Assembly: GCF_014145665.1 (NCBI RefSeq)
Contig: NZ_JACHTD010000010.1
Location: forward strand, 62,001-126,000
DNA from: Myroides sp. NP-2
GTDB lineage: Bacteria > Bacteroidota > Bacteroidia > Flavobacteriales > Flavobacteriaceae
Direction of reading: 5' to 3'
Length of the DNA: 64,000 nucleotides
In this document: positions 42,244 to 51,084 of the stretch, one piece after another
How the letters are laid out: each line of letters begins with the position of its first letter
Numbering within the stretch: position 1 is the first letter of the stretch
The notes under the pieces: generated by a model
The model's database searches: none
What the model was told of the DNA's origin: nothing
What the model saw: only the letters and a program-made list of their open reading frames with translations
Translations under genes and position numbers: made by a program

Positions 42244-45200
42244 GCCAAAGACAAATCGCCCGCCATCTTCACTGTAAAAATACGAACAGTGTAAGGTGGC
42301 TTGTTCTATGGCATTCACCCATAAACCTGCCCCATAGGCATTATGCCATTTGGAAGAGTCTTCTCCTGGTGTCCAAACGCGTCCATAGTCAAACCCCGTA
42401 TACAAACCGTAAGACATTGGAATGAATCCTGCGGTAAATTGTCCAGCGTTAAAACGCAAGTCTGTTGTTTGAACAAAAGAGGTTTTTCCGGTAAAGCGCT
42501 CTGGTCTAAATCCTCTTAAATTGGTATTTCCTCCTATGGTAGCCCCGTGATAGAAATCGTAATTGGAATTCAATCGGGTTTGATATGTAAAATTCGTTGC
42601 TAAAACCAGTCGCTCACTACGCTCTAAATAATGTGCAAAACTTACTTTTGCATCTAAGAACGGAAAGTTTTGCTTGCTGTCCTCCAAGTTAGTTCTCCAT
42701 CCCACTGTGGTGTGGAAGGCAAATCCCTTGGTCGGATTCGCCTGTTTGTCATACTGCTGAAAATCATAGCTTGCTTGCAATGTTGCATATTGCTGAAAAT
42801 CAAACACCTTTTGATCCACTACAGCTGAACTACTGCTCACAAAACGGTTGGATTTATCTTGAACTTTCATTGCTTTATATTCGGCTTTTACTTCAAAAGC
42901 CCCTCCGTTTTCCCCTTGATATTTATAGCCGGGCGCAATAGCGTAACTTTCCATTCGAACGCGCTTGTATTCAGTGCCCATTTCCTTGTCGAAATACGTC
43001 GTCTCATTACCAATTCCATAGTAGTTTATTGCAAAATTTGGACTAGTTGCTCTCGCGTTTAGCGTAAAACCCCAGTTGTTAGTTGTATTGGGAAAATGCC
43101 CCGTATACTCCCCTTCTACTCCCTTGGTATTAAAGGAATAAAACCCTTTAATCACGTGCTTTGCTCGATAGGGATCTTGCACAAATGTTTTGCGTGTTGA
43201 CGAATACAAAAATCCCAATTTTACTCCGTCTTCAGGATTATAACCAATATTAGGCAATAACATGTTGACAGTCAAAGGCAGTTTTTTGTAATTAAAGTTG
43301 TTCAAGTCATAGCGATTTGTAAAATGGTGTTTTGCTGCTACACCAGTCTCAGCGATTTCGTTATTCTTATCTGCGTAATCGTATACAACCACATTTTTTC
43401 CCTGCTCCACTTGGAAGGTATCTTTGTTTTTTCCTCCAATTAAACGCAACTTAATTGTTGCCTTTTTACTTCCCTCTACGATAAAGGTATCTTCGTCATT
43501 CAATCCGTATACCCAAATTTCTTTAGTTTCCTTAGGGTCATATGTTTTTTCAAACACAAATTCTTGTCCTTCTTTCTTATCTCTGAACTGGGTCAAGTGG
43601 ATCGAACCATCGTCTTGACGATTGAATTTGAAGGTATCTTTTTTGTCTGTTCCTGACAACACAACGTATTTGCGCAATTCCTTGTAATAAAGAGGAATAT
43701 AGGCTACTATTTTTTTCTTGCGTTCTTTGAGTATGGCTTTGATTTGTTCCACGTCTTCACCTTGTACTTCTTTGGGTAACTGAGCAAAAATTGCATCAAT
43801 ACTTTCATCGTCTAGCGCCTCTACAACGGATTGAGCTTCTCTGACCCAGTCAGCTTCTGACGTCGACTTGAGCAAGTATTGATCAAGGGGAAATGCCGTG
43901 TGATTAATCCAGCGCGGGGCAGCAAAGTCAGCGGTGTAATTTTGCATATGGCGCAGCATAGGCAATTTTTTAATTAGTGACAATAGAGCTCCATCTATCT
44001 TGGCAAACGCCTGATCGCGATCTCTTGGTACTGGGCGGTAGATTGTTTGTTCTTCTTCTTTAAACTCAGACCACCTCCATTGATCACCATGTCTATCCCA
44101 GTCGCCAATTAACATATCAAAGATTCGCGAACGCAAGTAGAGCTGTTCATCTACGGCGTATTTATCATTTTTTCTCAAATTGGCAATCACATCTGTAGTA
44201 CTGATAATTTTGGCTGCATTTCCAAAACTAGTGGCTTCTTCATGTCCTTCGCTGGGACGTTCTTCAATCATGTACAGCTCATCGCCATACTTTGAATTGA
44301 ATGCGCCCAAGGCTTGTTGTTTGGGGATGTAGTACAGCTCAGGATTCGTGTGATAAATCCCAACCTTATCCGACAATTCGCCAATGATAAAAGGTGTATA
44401 GGGATGGGCAGTTGTATAGAAATCATAAATAAAACCCTCCGCCCAAGTATTGTCAAATGACTCCATGACATATTGGTCCGTAAAGACAGCCGTTTGCAAG
44501 AAACGGGATACACTTTTTCGCACGCCACGCATAACGTATTGTGTACCATTTTTATCGGCCAATCGCAGCGACAGTGATTGATTTCCACCACCGGAGATCA
44601 AAGGTGTCAATCCTCCCTTTAAGCTATCTAAATTTGCCACAGGGGCCAAAATAGGTTGTCCATAAGTCGAACGATAGTGTTCGCCCCACAGGAAGCGATA
44701 CAGCCTGCCTTTTTTCGTCCATGGTGTCGGATATACACTTGCTAAGATCGAATCACTTTTAGGTGCTCCAAAATCTGTAGTATGCTCTGGTTCTGGCGTA
44801 AAAATTTGTCTTTTCCACAAGGGCTGATGTTTACCTTCTGCAAACGAATAAAACGTCAAATAACTGCTTTTATCAGCTGCTATTTCCAGCGTTGCATACC
44901 CCAATTGACCAGCAGAAAAACTACCGGCTTCAATCGCTCTAGCAGGAGATAAATCTCCCAATGCGCCACTGATTACTTGTTTTACTCCATTCTTTTCCAC
45001 ATATTGTAAGTTGCGCTCGTGTCCTGATACCAAAACGACGTTGTCGTACATCTGAGCCATCGTTTGCAAGCGTTTATTCAATGTGTTGTATTTTTTTCCT
45101 TGTAAATCTTGTACGTGTATACCAGAAACCGCTCTAGTGTAGTTCCATACAGAACCTATAACAGGCATTGGGATTTTCGCATCCAACGGATACAGATGGT

Positions 45201-45936
45201 CGCGCAGGGAAAAGTACCCCCCGTAATTTCCAGTACTGTACACAGGGTGGTGCAGTGCTAATACAACAATCTTATTTTGATTTTTGTTGATTTCCCCTCT
45301 TAGTTCATCGAAGAAATCTTCGCGTGTTTTAATATCACAGTCTTCATTCATATTGGGTTGTTTATCCCAATTTTCCAAATACCATTGGCTGTCTACGGTA
45401 ATTAGTACCGTTTCATCATTAATCTTCAGTCGTTCGAAACCACATACTTTACGCGGCAAAAGCGCTTTTTTATCTTCTAGGGTTGTCGCTAAAAACTTAG
45501 AAATATCTTTAATTCCTTCATATCCTTTTTTCCATTCAGCCTCTCCGTTGATAAAAACCGTTTCCCCTTTAAAGTGCTTTGACCAAGTCAACGCCGTATT
45601 TAATCGGATGTCATCGGGTTGCTTTAGTTGCTTTTTTTGTATATTATCTCCAAGTAAAACTAGCGTTGACTGTTTGTCTGCTTGTTGAAAAACACGACTC
45701 AACTCGGCAATATGGGCTTGTTCCTGCTCCGTTTTTGCTGCAAGTAGATTTCCGACAAAATAATAGGTGTGTACAATTTTATCTGCTGTTGGGCGTTGTT
45801 GTAGCAGTAGTTGTTCCTTGTCCATGTGCCCTTGTGGGTGTAGCGTAGCACAAGAATACAACAGCACAACAAGAAGAAAATAAGCTATTGGCTTAATTTT
45901 AATATACAGTTCGGGGTTTTGACTAAATAATTTCAT
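42226..45936 (-). CDS. Phosphoesterase/kinase-like/outer-membrane-barrel fusion lipoprotein
   Basis: A 1236-residue protein with lipobox LLYSC (Cys29). Residues 55-370 are a calcineurin-like phosphoesterase (LLGDN 94-98, NGEAEW 130-135, ALHHPVYSTG 227-236, SGHE 304-307). Residues 430-650 are kinase-like: glycine-rich GGGNQSLSLRL (449-459), IGDWDRHGDQWRW (610-622) and RDRDQAF (638-644), a layout recalling the HipA/CotH/Fam20 group (D-x-x-H then DxD). Residues 900-1236 are a BamA/TamA-type barrel (GGNTNLRGFRPERF, final FVFGLGFGF). It is 28 nt from the divergent HD-PycTM start codon. Function unknown; possibly an outer-membrane enzyme for lipids or phosphate groups. Confidence 0.82.
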   Translation of the reverse strand: MKLFSQNPELYIKIKPIAYFLLVVLLYSCATLHPQGHMDKEQLLLQQRPTADKIVHTYYFVGNLLAAKTEQEQAHIAELSRVFQQADKQSTLVLLGDNIQKKQLKQPDDIRLNTALTWSKHFKGETVFINGEAEWKKGYEGIKDISKFLATTLEDKKALLPRKVCGFERLKINDETVLITVDSQWYLENWDKQPNMNEDCDIKTREDFFDELRGEINKNQNKIVVLALHHPVYSTGNYGGYFSLRDHLYPLDAKIPMPVIGSVWNYTRAVSGIHVQDLQGKKYNTLNKRLQTMAQMYDNVVLVSGHERNLQYVEKNGVKQVISGALGDLSPARAIEAGSFSAGQLGYATLEIAADKSSYLTFYSFAEGKHQPLWKRQIFTPEPEHTTDFGAPKSDSILASVYPTPWTKKGRLYRFLWGEHYRSTYGQPILAPVANLDSLKGGLTPLISGGGNQSLSLRLADKNGTQYVMRGVRKSVSRFLQTAVFTDQYVMESFDNTWAEGFIYDFYTTAHPYTPFIIGELSDKVGIYHTNPELYYIPKQQALGAFNSKYGDELYMIEERPSEGHEEATSFGNAAKIISTTDVIANLRKNDKYAVDEQLYLRSRIFDMLIGDWDRHGDQWRWSEFKEEEQTIYRPVPRDRDQAFAKIDGALLSLIKKLPMLRHMQNYTADFAAPRWINHTAFPLDQYLLKSTSEADWVREAQSVVEALDDESIDAIFAQLPKEVQGEDVEQIKAILKERKKKIVAYIPLYYKELRKYVVLSGTDKKDTFKFNRQDDGSIHLTQFRDKKEGQEFVFEKTYDPKETKEIWVYGLNDEDTFIVEGSKKATIKLRLIGGKNKDTFQVEQGKNVVVYDYADKNNEIAETGVAAKHHFTNRYDLNNFNYKKLPLTVNMLLPNIGYNPEDGVKLGFLYSSTRKTFVQDPYRAKHVIKGFYSFNTKGVEGEYTGHFPNTTNNWGFTLNARATSPNFAINYYGIGNETTYFDKEMGTEYKRVRMESYAIAPGYKYQGENGGAFEVKAEYKAMKVQDKSNRFVSSSSAVVDQKVFDFQQYATLQASYDFQQYDKQANPTKGFAFHTTVGWRTNLEDSKQNFPFLDAKVSFAHYLERSERLVLATNFTYQTRLNSNYDFYHGATIGGNTNLRGFRPERFTGKTSFVQTTDLRFNAGQFTAGFIPMSYGLYTGFDYGRVWTPGEDSSKWHNAYGAGLWVNAIEQATLHCSYFYSEDGGRFVFGLGFGF

Positions 45937-45964
45937 ATTTTTAAACCTAATAAAGAGGGTTGCT

Positions 45965-47122
45965 ATGACTATTTTACAAAAAGTTGAAGAGTATATCTTT
46001 CAACTATACAAAGATACATTATCACAACAATATACCTATCATAATTTTAACCATACTATCCGCGTAGTAAATGGTTTAGACGAGTTATTAGAACAAATCA
46101 GTGTCAGTGAAAAAGAGGCGATGAATTTAAGACTTGCGGCGTGGTTTCACGATACTGGCTACACGATATCATGTGAGGAACACGAGAAGCACGGTGCCGC
46201 TATTGCGGAACAATTTCTGCAAAACCAAGGCATTGATGTAGCGGACATTCAGTGTATACAAGCGCTTATTTTAGCGACAAAATTAGATCATGTACCAACC
46301 AATCTGTTAGAGTGTATTATCAAAGATGCCGATTTTGCACATATGGCGGACAAGGACTTTAGCGAAGTAAGCAATTTGCTATTAAAGGAATTAATCACTA
46401 CTTGTAACTATGCTTTCACACAAGAGGAATGGAACCAACAGAACCTAAATTTTCTCGTTTATAAGCACCGTTACTACACAGATTACGCCCGACAAAATTG
46501 GCAACCCAAAAAACAACAGAATATTTTTGACATTCAATCGCGTATTGAAAAAGACAAGAAAAAGAAAGAAAAAACAGAGAAAAGAGAACATTTTAGATCC
46601 ATCGATACTTTGTTTCGCACCACGCTGCGCAATCACACTCAACTGAGTGCTATCGCAGATCGCAAAGCAAATATTCTACTGTCGGTGAATGCAATCATCA
46701 TTTCCATCTGCTTATCTACGCTAATTCCCAAACTGGATAGCCCGTCAAACGCCCATTTGATTGTTCCAACCTTTGTGTTAATCTTCTTCAGTGTAGCCAC
46801 CATTATATTTGCAATTATGTCGACTAGACCTAAAGTAACCACAGGCACTTTTTCTCAAGAAGAAATTGAAAATCACACGGTAAACTTGCTTTTCTTTGGT
46901 TCATTTCACAAAATGCCTTTAGATGAATACTACAAAACCCTGCGAAATTTAATTCGCAAAGAAGAAAACATATACGAAGCCCTGACTACCGATTTGTACT
47001 ATTTAGGTAAGGTATTACACCGCAAGTATACCCTATTGCGCATGACGTATACCATTTTTACTGTTGGTATACTCGCATCGGTTGTTGCCTTTGTTCTCGC
47101 GTTTAGAGGTATTGGTTTCTAA
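45965..47122 (+). CDS. HD hydrolase fused to a Pycsar-type transmembrane effector domain
   Basis: A 385-residue protein. Residues 1-180 are an HD phosphohydrolase: HNFNHTIRVV (H30), WFHDTGY (H62-D63), EHEKHG and KDADFAHM (D121) supply the metal ligands. A coiled Lys/Glu-rich linker (about 190-210) leads to a PycTM/DUF5706 domain with the diagnostic ADRKANILLSVNAII (about 228-242), TM helices near 237-257, 268-290 and 358-380. PycTM is the membrane effector of Pycsar anti-phage defence, gated by cCMP or cUMP. No cyclase gene is adjacent, so the ligand source is unknown. Confidence 0.85.
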   Translation: MTILQKVEEYIFQLYKDTLSQQYTYHNFNHTIRVVNGLDELLEQISVSEKEAMNLRLAAWFHDTGYTISCEEHEKHGAAIAEQFLQNQGIDVADIQCIQALILATKLDHVPTNLLECIIKDADFAHMADKDFSEVSNLLLKELITTCNYAFTQEEWNQQNLNFLVYKHRYYTDYARQNWQPKKQQNIFDIQSRIEKDKKKKEKTEKREHFRSIDTLFRTTLRNHTQLSAIADRKANILLSVNAIIISICLSTLIPKLDSPSNAHLIVPTFVLIFFSVATIIFAIMSTRPKVTTGTFSQEEIENHTVNLLFFGSFHKMPLDEYYKTLRNLIRKEENIYEALTTDLYYLGKVLHRKYTLLRMTYTIFTVGILASVVAFVLAFRGIGF

Positions 47123-49469
47123 GGAAATTCACCATGAGTTGGGGATAATCCAGTCGCTCTAGATTAAAGTCTACATTCACCAGCACCCGCAGTCCAATTA
47201 ACCCAGAAACGCCTTGCAAATCCTCAACCTCAAAAGCTTGAATAGTTGATTCTAACAGCCCGAGATGCTGTAAGTACTTGACGTATGCCATATATTCATC
47301 GCGATCGGCATAAGAGGCAAATACAATGGCGATACTCTTCGGTTGTACGATGCGCTCTTCGGAGTTTTGAATCATTGCTTTGTCCAAGCGTTTTTTGATA
47401 ATTTCATATCGAGTATTGTAGGAACCGTCAATGTCAAAACGCTTTTCATCCATTCGAAACTGAATACTCAACGAGGCGTCATACACTAAAATCAACGAGG
47501 TAGCGTCCATGGGTATTTTATCCTGTATGTTGTTGCGGTAATGCACACACATTAGCTCTGCCATCACCTGTAGTTGCCACAAGCGCAAGTTTTGCAAATA
47601 CGTAATATCAAAGGGACGATCAGGGCAAATAGAATCGCCAATATACATATTGTGTTCTACTCCATCGGTTTTAAAACGCTCGTAATAATGCGGATAGACC
47701 TCTTGGGCCTGTTTTTGTCTCTTGTCTAAAATATCGGAATAACACTTGTTAATGCGTCCAATCTGCTTGTCAAATACTTTGCGGTAACGGTAGTACACAT
47801 CGAGTTCATAATCGACATACGCAAAGTATTCATTTAACTTTTCTGCGTGAAACAGATAGCTCTCTTTTCGCAATAAAGGGTGTATTTCTTCTCGAATATA
47901 GTTTTGAATGCGTTGCTCTAATCCTGAATAAAATTGATTTTTTACCTGCTTATAATACGCTTGAATTTTCAAGCGATGCTTTTCCAACAAGATATTATCG
48001 CTAGCATCCATAAAATCTTCTAGCAAATCTGACAATTGAGTTAACTGCGTCATCAAATCTTGTTGAATGGCGTTATTGCGCAATTGGCTAGACCCTTTGA
48101 TATCTATTTCACCATATAGAGGAAACACGTCAGGAAATACAATAGGTCTGAGCATATAGTTTTTATCTGCCACGCTATCTAGGTAGTTTTTCTGTGCTTC
48201 TTCGAGAAATTTCCAATACACACTTGGATGGATGGTCGTGTATTCGCGTTGTATAATTGCTTCGATGTGATTTAAAGCATCGGTTCTCACGCGCTCCATG
48301 GTCTCGGAAATGATCGGCATGAGTTCATTCAATTTTTGTGCACTCACACTGTGCAAATCGCGTGGATTGCTCGACACGATTTCCAAGATTCCCTCAATTC
48401 CTGTCGAGGTGATAATCGGGCTAAATAAACAGCTTCGAACCCCCTTTTTCTCGAGGTTTTGACACATTTCACGATGATCTTCATTTTGGGTTTCTGCCTG
48501 AACGTTGGAAATACTAAAGTATTGCTTCTGAACCATCAATTGGCGATAGGCTTGGGCAGAAATAACGATTTTGCTTTGTTCTTCATTGAGCAAATAGCTA
48601 TTGACAATCATGGCGTTTTGTAGCTCTGCTTGTGTAGTAGAGTCGCCGCGCAACACCGTCAATCCGACTTTGAGATTAGGCAACTTAAAAATAGAACTAA
48701 ACAATTGATTGATAAAATCACCCAATGGTTTGCGTTGTAGTTCTGTTTTCAAGAAGCTTTCTTTTAGCAGTGACAAGGCATTTTCAAAGGTAACATCGAC
48801 CAAACTCAACAAGCCGAATCCCTTGAGGTTCCAGCTTTTCTGCGGAAAATAGCGTTGCCAGAGTTCGAAATTATCGTAGTTATCTTGTAGTAATTCGATG
48901 TCTTCTTGGGTGAGCATTACGGCGTTTTCCCTTGGGGAAAGTTCGACAAAATCCGCGTTATACAACACGCGATAATATCGCGTAATGCCGCGCTTATCTG
49001 GTAAATCAATAAATAGTGGTTGGCTGAGATCAAAGGTCGTGTTGAAGTAAAAATTCATAATTATACAACAACACGCAATATAGTATTCGTTTTGATTAAA
49101 GTTGCGTATTTCCCCTGTATAGCGTCCTCCTGCATCGATAATAATTTGCTTAAAACGCCTGGTGTGGTTGAACATGATATTTTGAAAAGGCATAGAAACC
49201 GCCTTAATCTCATTGTCTGACAAAGCCGAAGGAAAGATAACATCAAAGAGTTCTTTCACCAAACTTTCATAGGTATCTGCCAGGGGGTTATCAATCACCT
49301 CTTCATCGACGATCAGCTGTTGATCAGCTCTAGCTAAAAGATCTTCGTAATACGCTTTCTTATACGGATTTCCATAGTCAAGCGCAATATACTTCCTCAA
49401 TTCTTCTTTTAGCTTGTCAAAGGAGAATTCGATGTGGAACGGGGTCAATTCAAACGCTTTTAATCTCAT
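47103..49469 (-). CDS. Large GAF-domain-containing protein
   Basis: A 788-residue soluble protein without signal peptide or membrane segment. A GAF-like fold fits residues about 240-400 (EILEIVSSNPRDLHSVSAQKL is its clearest strand-helix part). The rest is helical, with long stretches of probable coiled coil (about 470-620) and no catalytic motif that I can name. It starts with MRLKAFELTPFHIEF and ends by overlapping the HD-PycTM gene by 20 nt, tail to tail. Similar proteins are widespread but uncharacterised in Flavobacteria. Confidence 0.7.
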   Translation of the reverse strand: MRLKAFELTPFHIEFSFDKLKEELRKYIALDYGNPYKKAYYEDLLARADQQLIVDEEVIDNPLADTYESLVKELFDVIFPSALSDNEIKAVSMPFQNIMFNHTRRFKQIIIDAGGRYTGEIRNFNQNEYYIACCCIIMNFYFNTTFDLSQPLFIDLPDKRGITRYYRVLYNADFVELSPRENAVMLTQEDIELLQDNYDNFELWQRYFPQKSWNLKGFGLLSLVDVTFENALSLLKESFLKTELQRKPLGDFINQLFSSIFKLPNLKVGLTVLRGDSTTQAELQNAMIVNSYLLNEEQSKIVISAQAYRQLMVQKQYFSISNVQAETQNEDHREMCQNLEKKGVRSCLFSPIITSTGIEGILEIVSSNPRDLHSVSAQKLNELMPIISETMERVRTDALNHIEAIIQREYTTIHPSVYWKFLEEAQKNYLDSVADKNYMLRPIVFPDVFPLYGEIDIKGSSQLRNNAIQQDLMTQLTQLSDLLEDFMDASDNILLEKHRLKIQAYYKQVKNQFYSGLEQRIQNYIREEIHPLLRKESYLFHAEKLNEYFAYVDYELDVYYRYRKVFDKQIGRINKCYSDILDKRQKQAQEVYPHYYERFKTDGVEHNMYIGDSICPDRPFDITYLQNLRLWQLQVMAELMCVHYRNNIQDKIPMDATSLILVYDASLSIQFRMDEKRFDIDGSYNTRYEIIKKRLDKAMIQNSEERIVQPKSIAIVFASYADRDEYMAYVKYLQHLGLLESTIQAFEVEDLQGVSGLIGLRVLVNVDFNLERLDYPQLMVNFLRNQYL

Positions 49470-49579
49470 GTCATGTACTTCAATAAGGGTTTAAAGATAC
49501 GGAATCCCTTAGTTTTAATTCCGTTTCCGCCGATTTATCTTCTTTCAAAAGTTCTAAAAAACGAAAAAATAAAATATTG

Positions 49580-49587
49580 TACTTTTG
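49580..49587 (+). promoter_or_regulatory. -7 promoter box of dusB
   Basis: TACTTTTG, a full TAnnTTTG match, 22 nt before the ATG. No clear TTTG at -33. Confidence 0.45.
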
Positions 49588-49608
49588 CAGGAAATATCGA
49601 AAACGATT

Positions 49609-50604
49609 ATGATTAAAATTGGCAATATAGAATTACCTGATCATCCGCTTCTTTTGGCGCCCATGGAAGATGTGAGTGATCCTCCTTTTCGCCGTTTGTG
49701 TAAAAAGCACGGGGCGGATTTAATGTATTCCGAATTTATCTCTTCTGAAGGATTAATTCGCGATGCGATAAAGAGCAAGATGAAATTAGATATTTTTGAT
49801 TACGAACGACCAGTTGGTATTCAGATTTTTGGTGGAGACGAAGAAGCGATGGCGATGTCAGCGCGCATAGTTGAAACAGTACGTCCTGACTTAGTGGATA
49901 TTAATTTTGGGTGTCCGGTAAAAAAGGTCGTTTCCAAAGGAGCTGGAGCAGGTGTATTGAAGGACATTGACTTGATGATCCGCCTAACTAAAGCAGTTGT
50001 ATCGAGTACCTCCTTGCCTGTTACGGTCAAAACGCGTTTGGGGTGGGATGAGGAGTCGATTAACATAGACGAAGTAGCTGAGCGACTACAAGATGTGGGA
50101 GTACAAGCCTTGACCATCCACGCGAGAACCCGCGCACAAATGTACAAAGGACACTCCGATTGGACCCATATTGAACGCATTAAGAACAATCCGCGCATCA
50201 AAATACCAATTTTTGGCAATGGCGATATTGATAGCCCACAAAAAGCCCTAGAATACAAAGAAAAATTCGGTTTAGACGGTATGATGATTGGTCGTGCTGC
50301 GATTGGATACCCATGGATTTTTGACGAAATAAAGCACTATTTCCAAACGGGTGAACTCCTAGCCCCACCGACGATTCAAGATCGCTTAGAAGCGGCTAAA
50401 AACCATCTGATTTGGTCGATGGAATGGAAAGGAGAGCGCTTGGGTATTGTAGAAATGCGTCGCCACTATACCAATTACTTCAAAGGTATCCACAGTTTTA
50501 AACCACATCGCCTGAAATTAGTTACTACAGATGACGTAACGGAGTTACTGAACTTATTTGACCAAATTGCTGAAGAATACAAAGATTATGTGATTGGAGA
50601 ATAG
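49609..50604 (+). CDS. dusB: tRNA-dihydrouridine synthase DusB
   Basis: A 331-residue FMN enzyme that reduces uridines in tRNA to dihydrouridine. LLAPMEDVSDPPFRRL (15-30) opens the TIM barrel, the catalytic cysteine is C102 in DINFGCPVKKV, and TVKTRLGWDE, LTIHARTRAQMYKG and GNGDI supply FMN and tRNA contacts. The C-terminal helical tRNA-binding domain follows residue 245. The ATG at 49609 matches the family start (MIKIGNIEL). Its stop codon lies in the first unit of a heptamer array. Confidence 0.95.
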   Translation: MIKIGNIELPDHPLLLAPMEDVSDPPFRRLCKKHGADLMYSEFISSEGLIRDAIKSKMKLDIFDYERPVGIQIFGGDEEAMAMSARIVETVRPDLVDINFGCPVKKVVSKGAGAGVLKDIDLMIRLTKAVVSSTSLPVTVKTRLGWDEESINIDEVAERLQDVGVQALTIHARTRAQMYKGHSDWTHIERIKNNPRIKIPIFGNGDIDSPQKALEYKEKFGLDGMMIGRAAIGYPWIFDEIKHYFQTGELLAPPTIQDRLEAAKNHLIWSMEWKGERLGIVEMRRHYTNYFKGIHSFKPHRLKLVTTDDVTELLNLFDQIAEEYKDYVIGE

Positions 50605-50683
50605 TGAGTGGTGAATAGTGAGTGGTGAATAGTGAGTGGTGAATAGTGAGTGGTGAGTAGTGAGTGGTGAGTGGTGAGTGGTG
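50600..50683. repeat. Heptamer tandem array at the dusB 3' end
   Basis: Twelve uninterrupted 7-bp units: AATAGTG and AGTGGTG alternate four times, then AGTAGTG and AGTGGTG copies follow. The first unit contains the dusB stop codon TAG, so copy-number change would not alter the protein. Decayed units (GGTGAATGGTGAGTA read on the minus strand) recur at about 53297-53312 beyond the right-hand inverted repeat. Confidence 0.9.
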
Positions 50684-50719
50684 AATTCTTATGAAGAGAA
50701 AATCAAACAAAGAGCAATA

Positions 50720-50758
50720 AAAAAAGGGATGAGTTTATTTAAAACTCATCCCTTTTTT
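50720..50758 (+). terminator. Terminator of dusB
   Basis: A perfect stem of about 16 bp (core GGGATGAGTTT/AAACTCATCCC, loop ATTTA) followed by a T-run. Confidence 0.9.
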
Positions 50759-50863
50759 ATTGAAGAGAAATTGCCTGAAATAACTCAGCTCTTTTAATAA
50801 TCTTATGTTGCTCGTTGCTCGTTGTAAACCGCAATTATCTTACAAACGAAGAAACTAAACAAA

Positions 50864-51010
50864 CCGTACAAACCGTACAAACCGCGCGAACCGCGCAAAC
50901 AACAAATCGTAGATTCATCGAACACCAAAACCAATATAAACTAGGTGAGATAAACCGCGCAAAAAACAAACCGTAAAAACCGCGCAAAAAACAAACCGTA
51001 AAAACCGCGC
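50864..51010. repeat. AAACCG-type short repeats and left arm of an inverted repeat
   Basis: Two copies of AAACCGTACA run into AACCGCGCGA and AACCGCGCAA, then a 25-bp unit AAACCGCGCAAAAAACAAAC-CGTAA occurs twice plus a partial copy (50952-51010). Between them (50913-50954) lies the left arm of a 42-bp inverted repeat whose right arm is at 53202-53244. No ORF or RNA motif is seen; 50759-51084 is otherwise featureless. Confidence 0.8.
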
Positions 51011-51084
51011 AGATTTCGTTGCTGTTAGTTCTTTGTTCTTATTTAAAACAAGTTACTCCTCTCACATCTCCATTCTACACTAAA

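Noticed and set aside
50525..50710. Minus-strand open frame over the heptamer array
   Set aside because: It is a translation of the tandem repeat (HHSPLTTHYS-type repeats) and overlaps dusB in antisense.
50600..51010. CRISPR array
   Set aside because: The units are 7 and about 10 to 25 bp with no unique spacers of constant length, and no cas genes are present.
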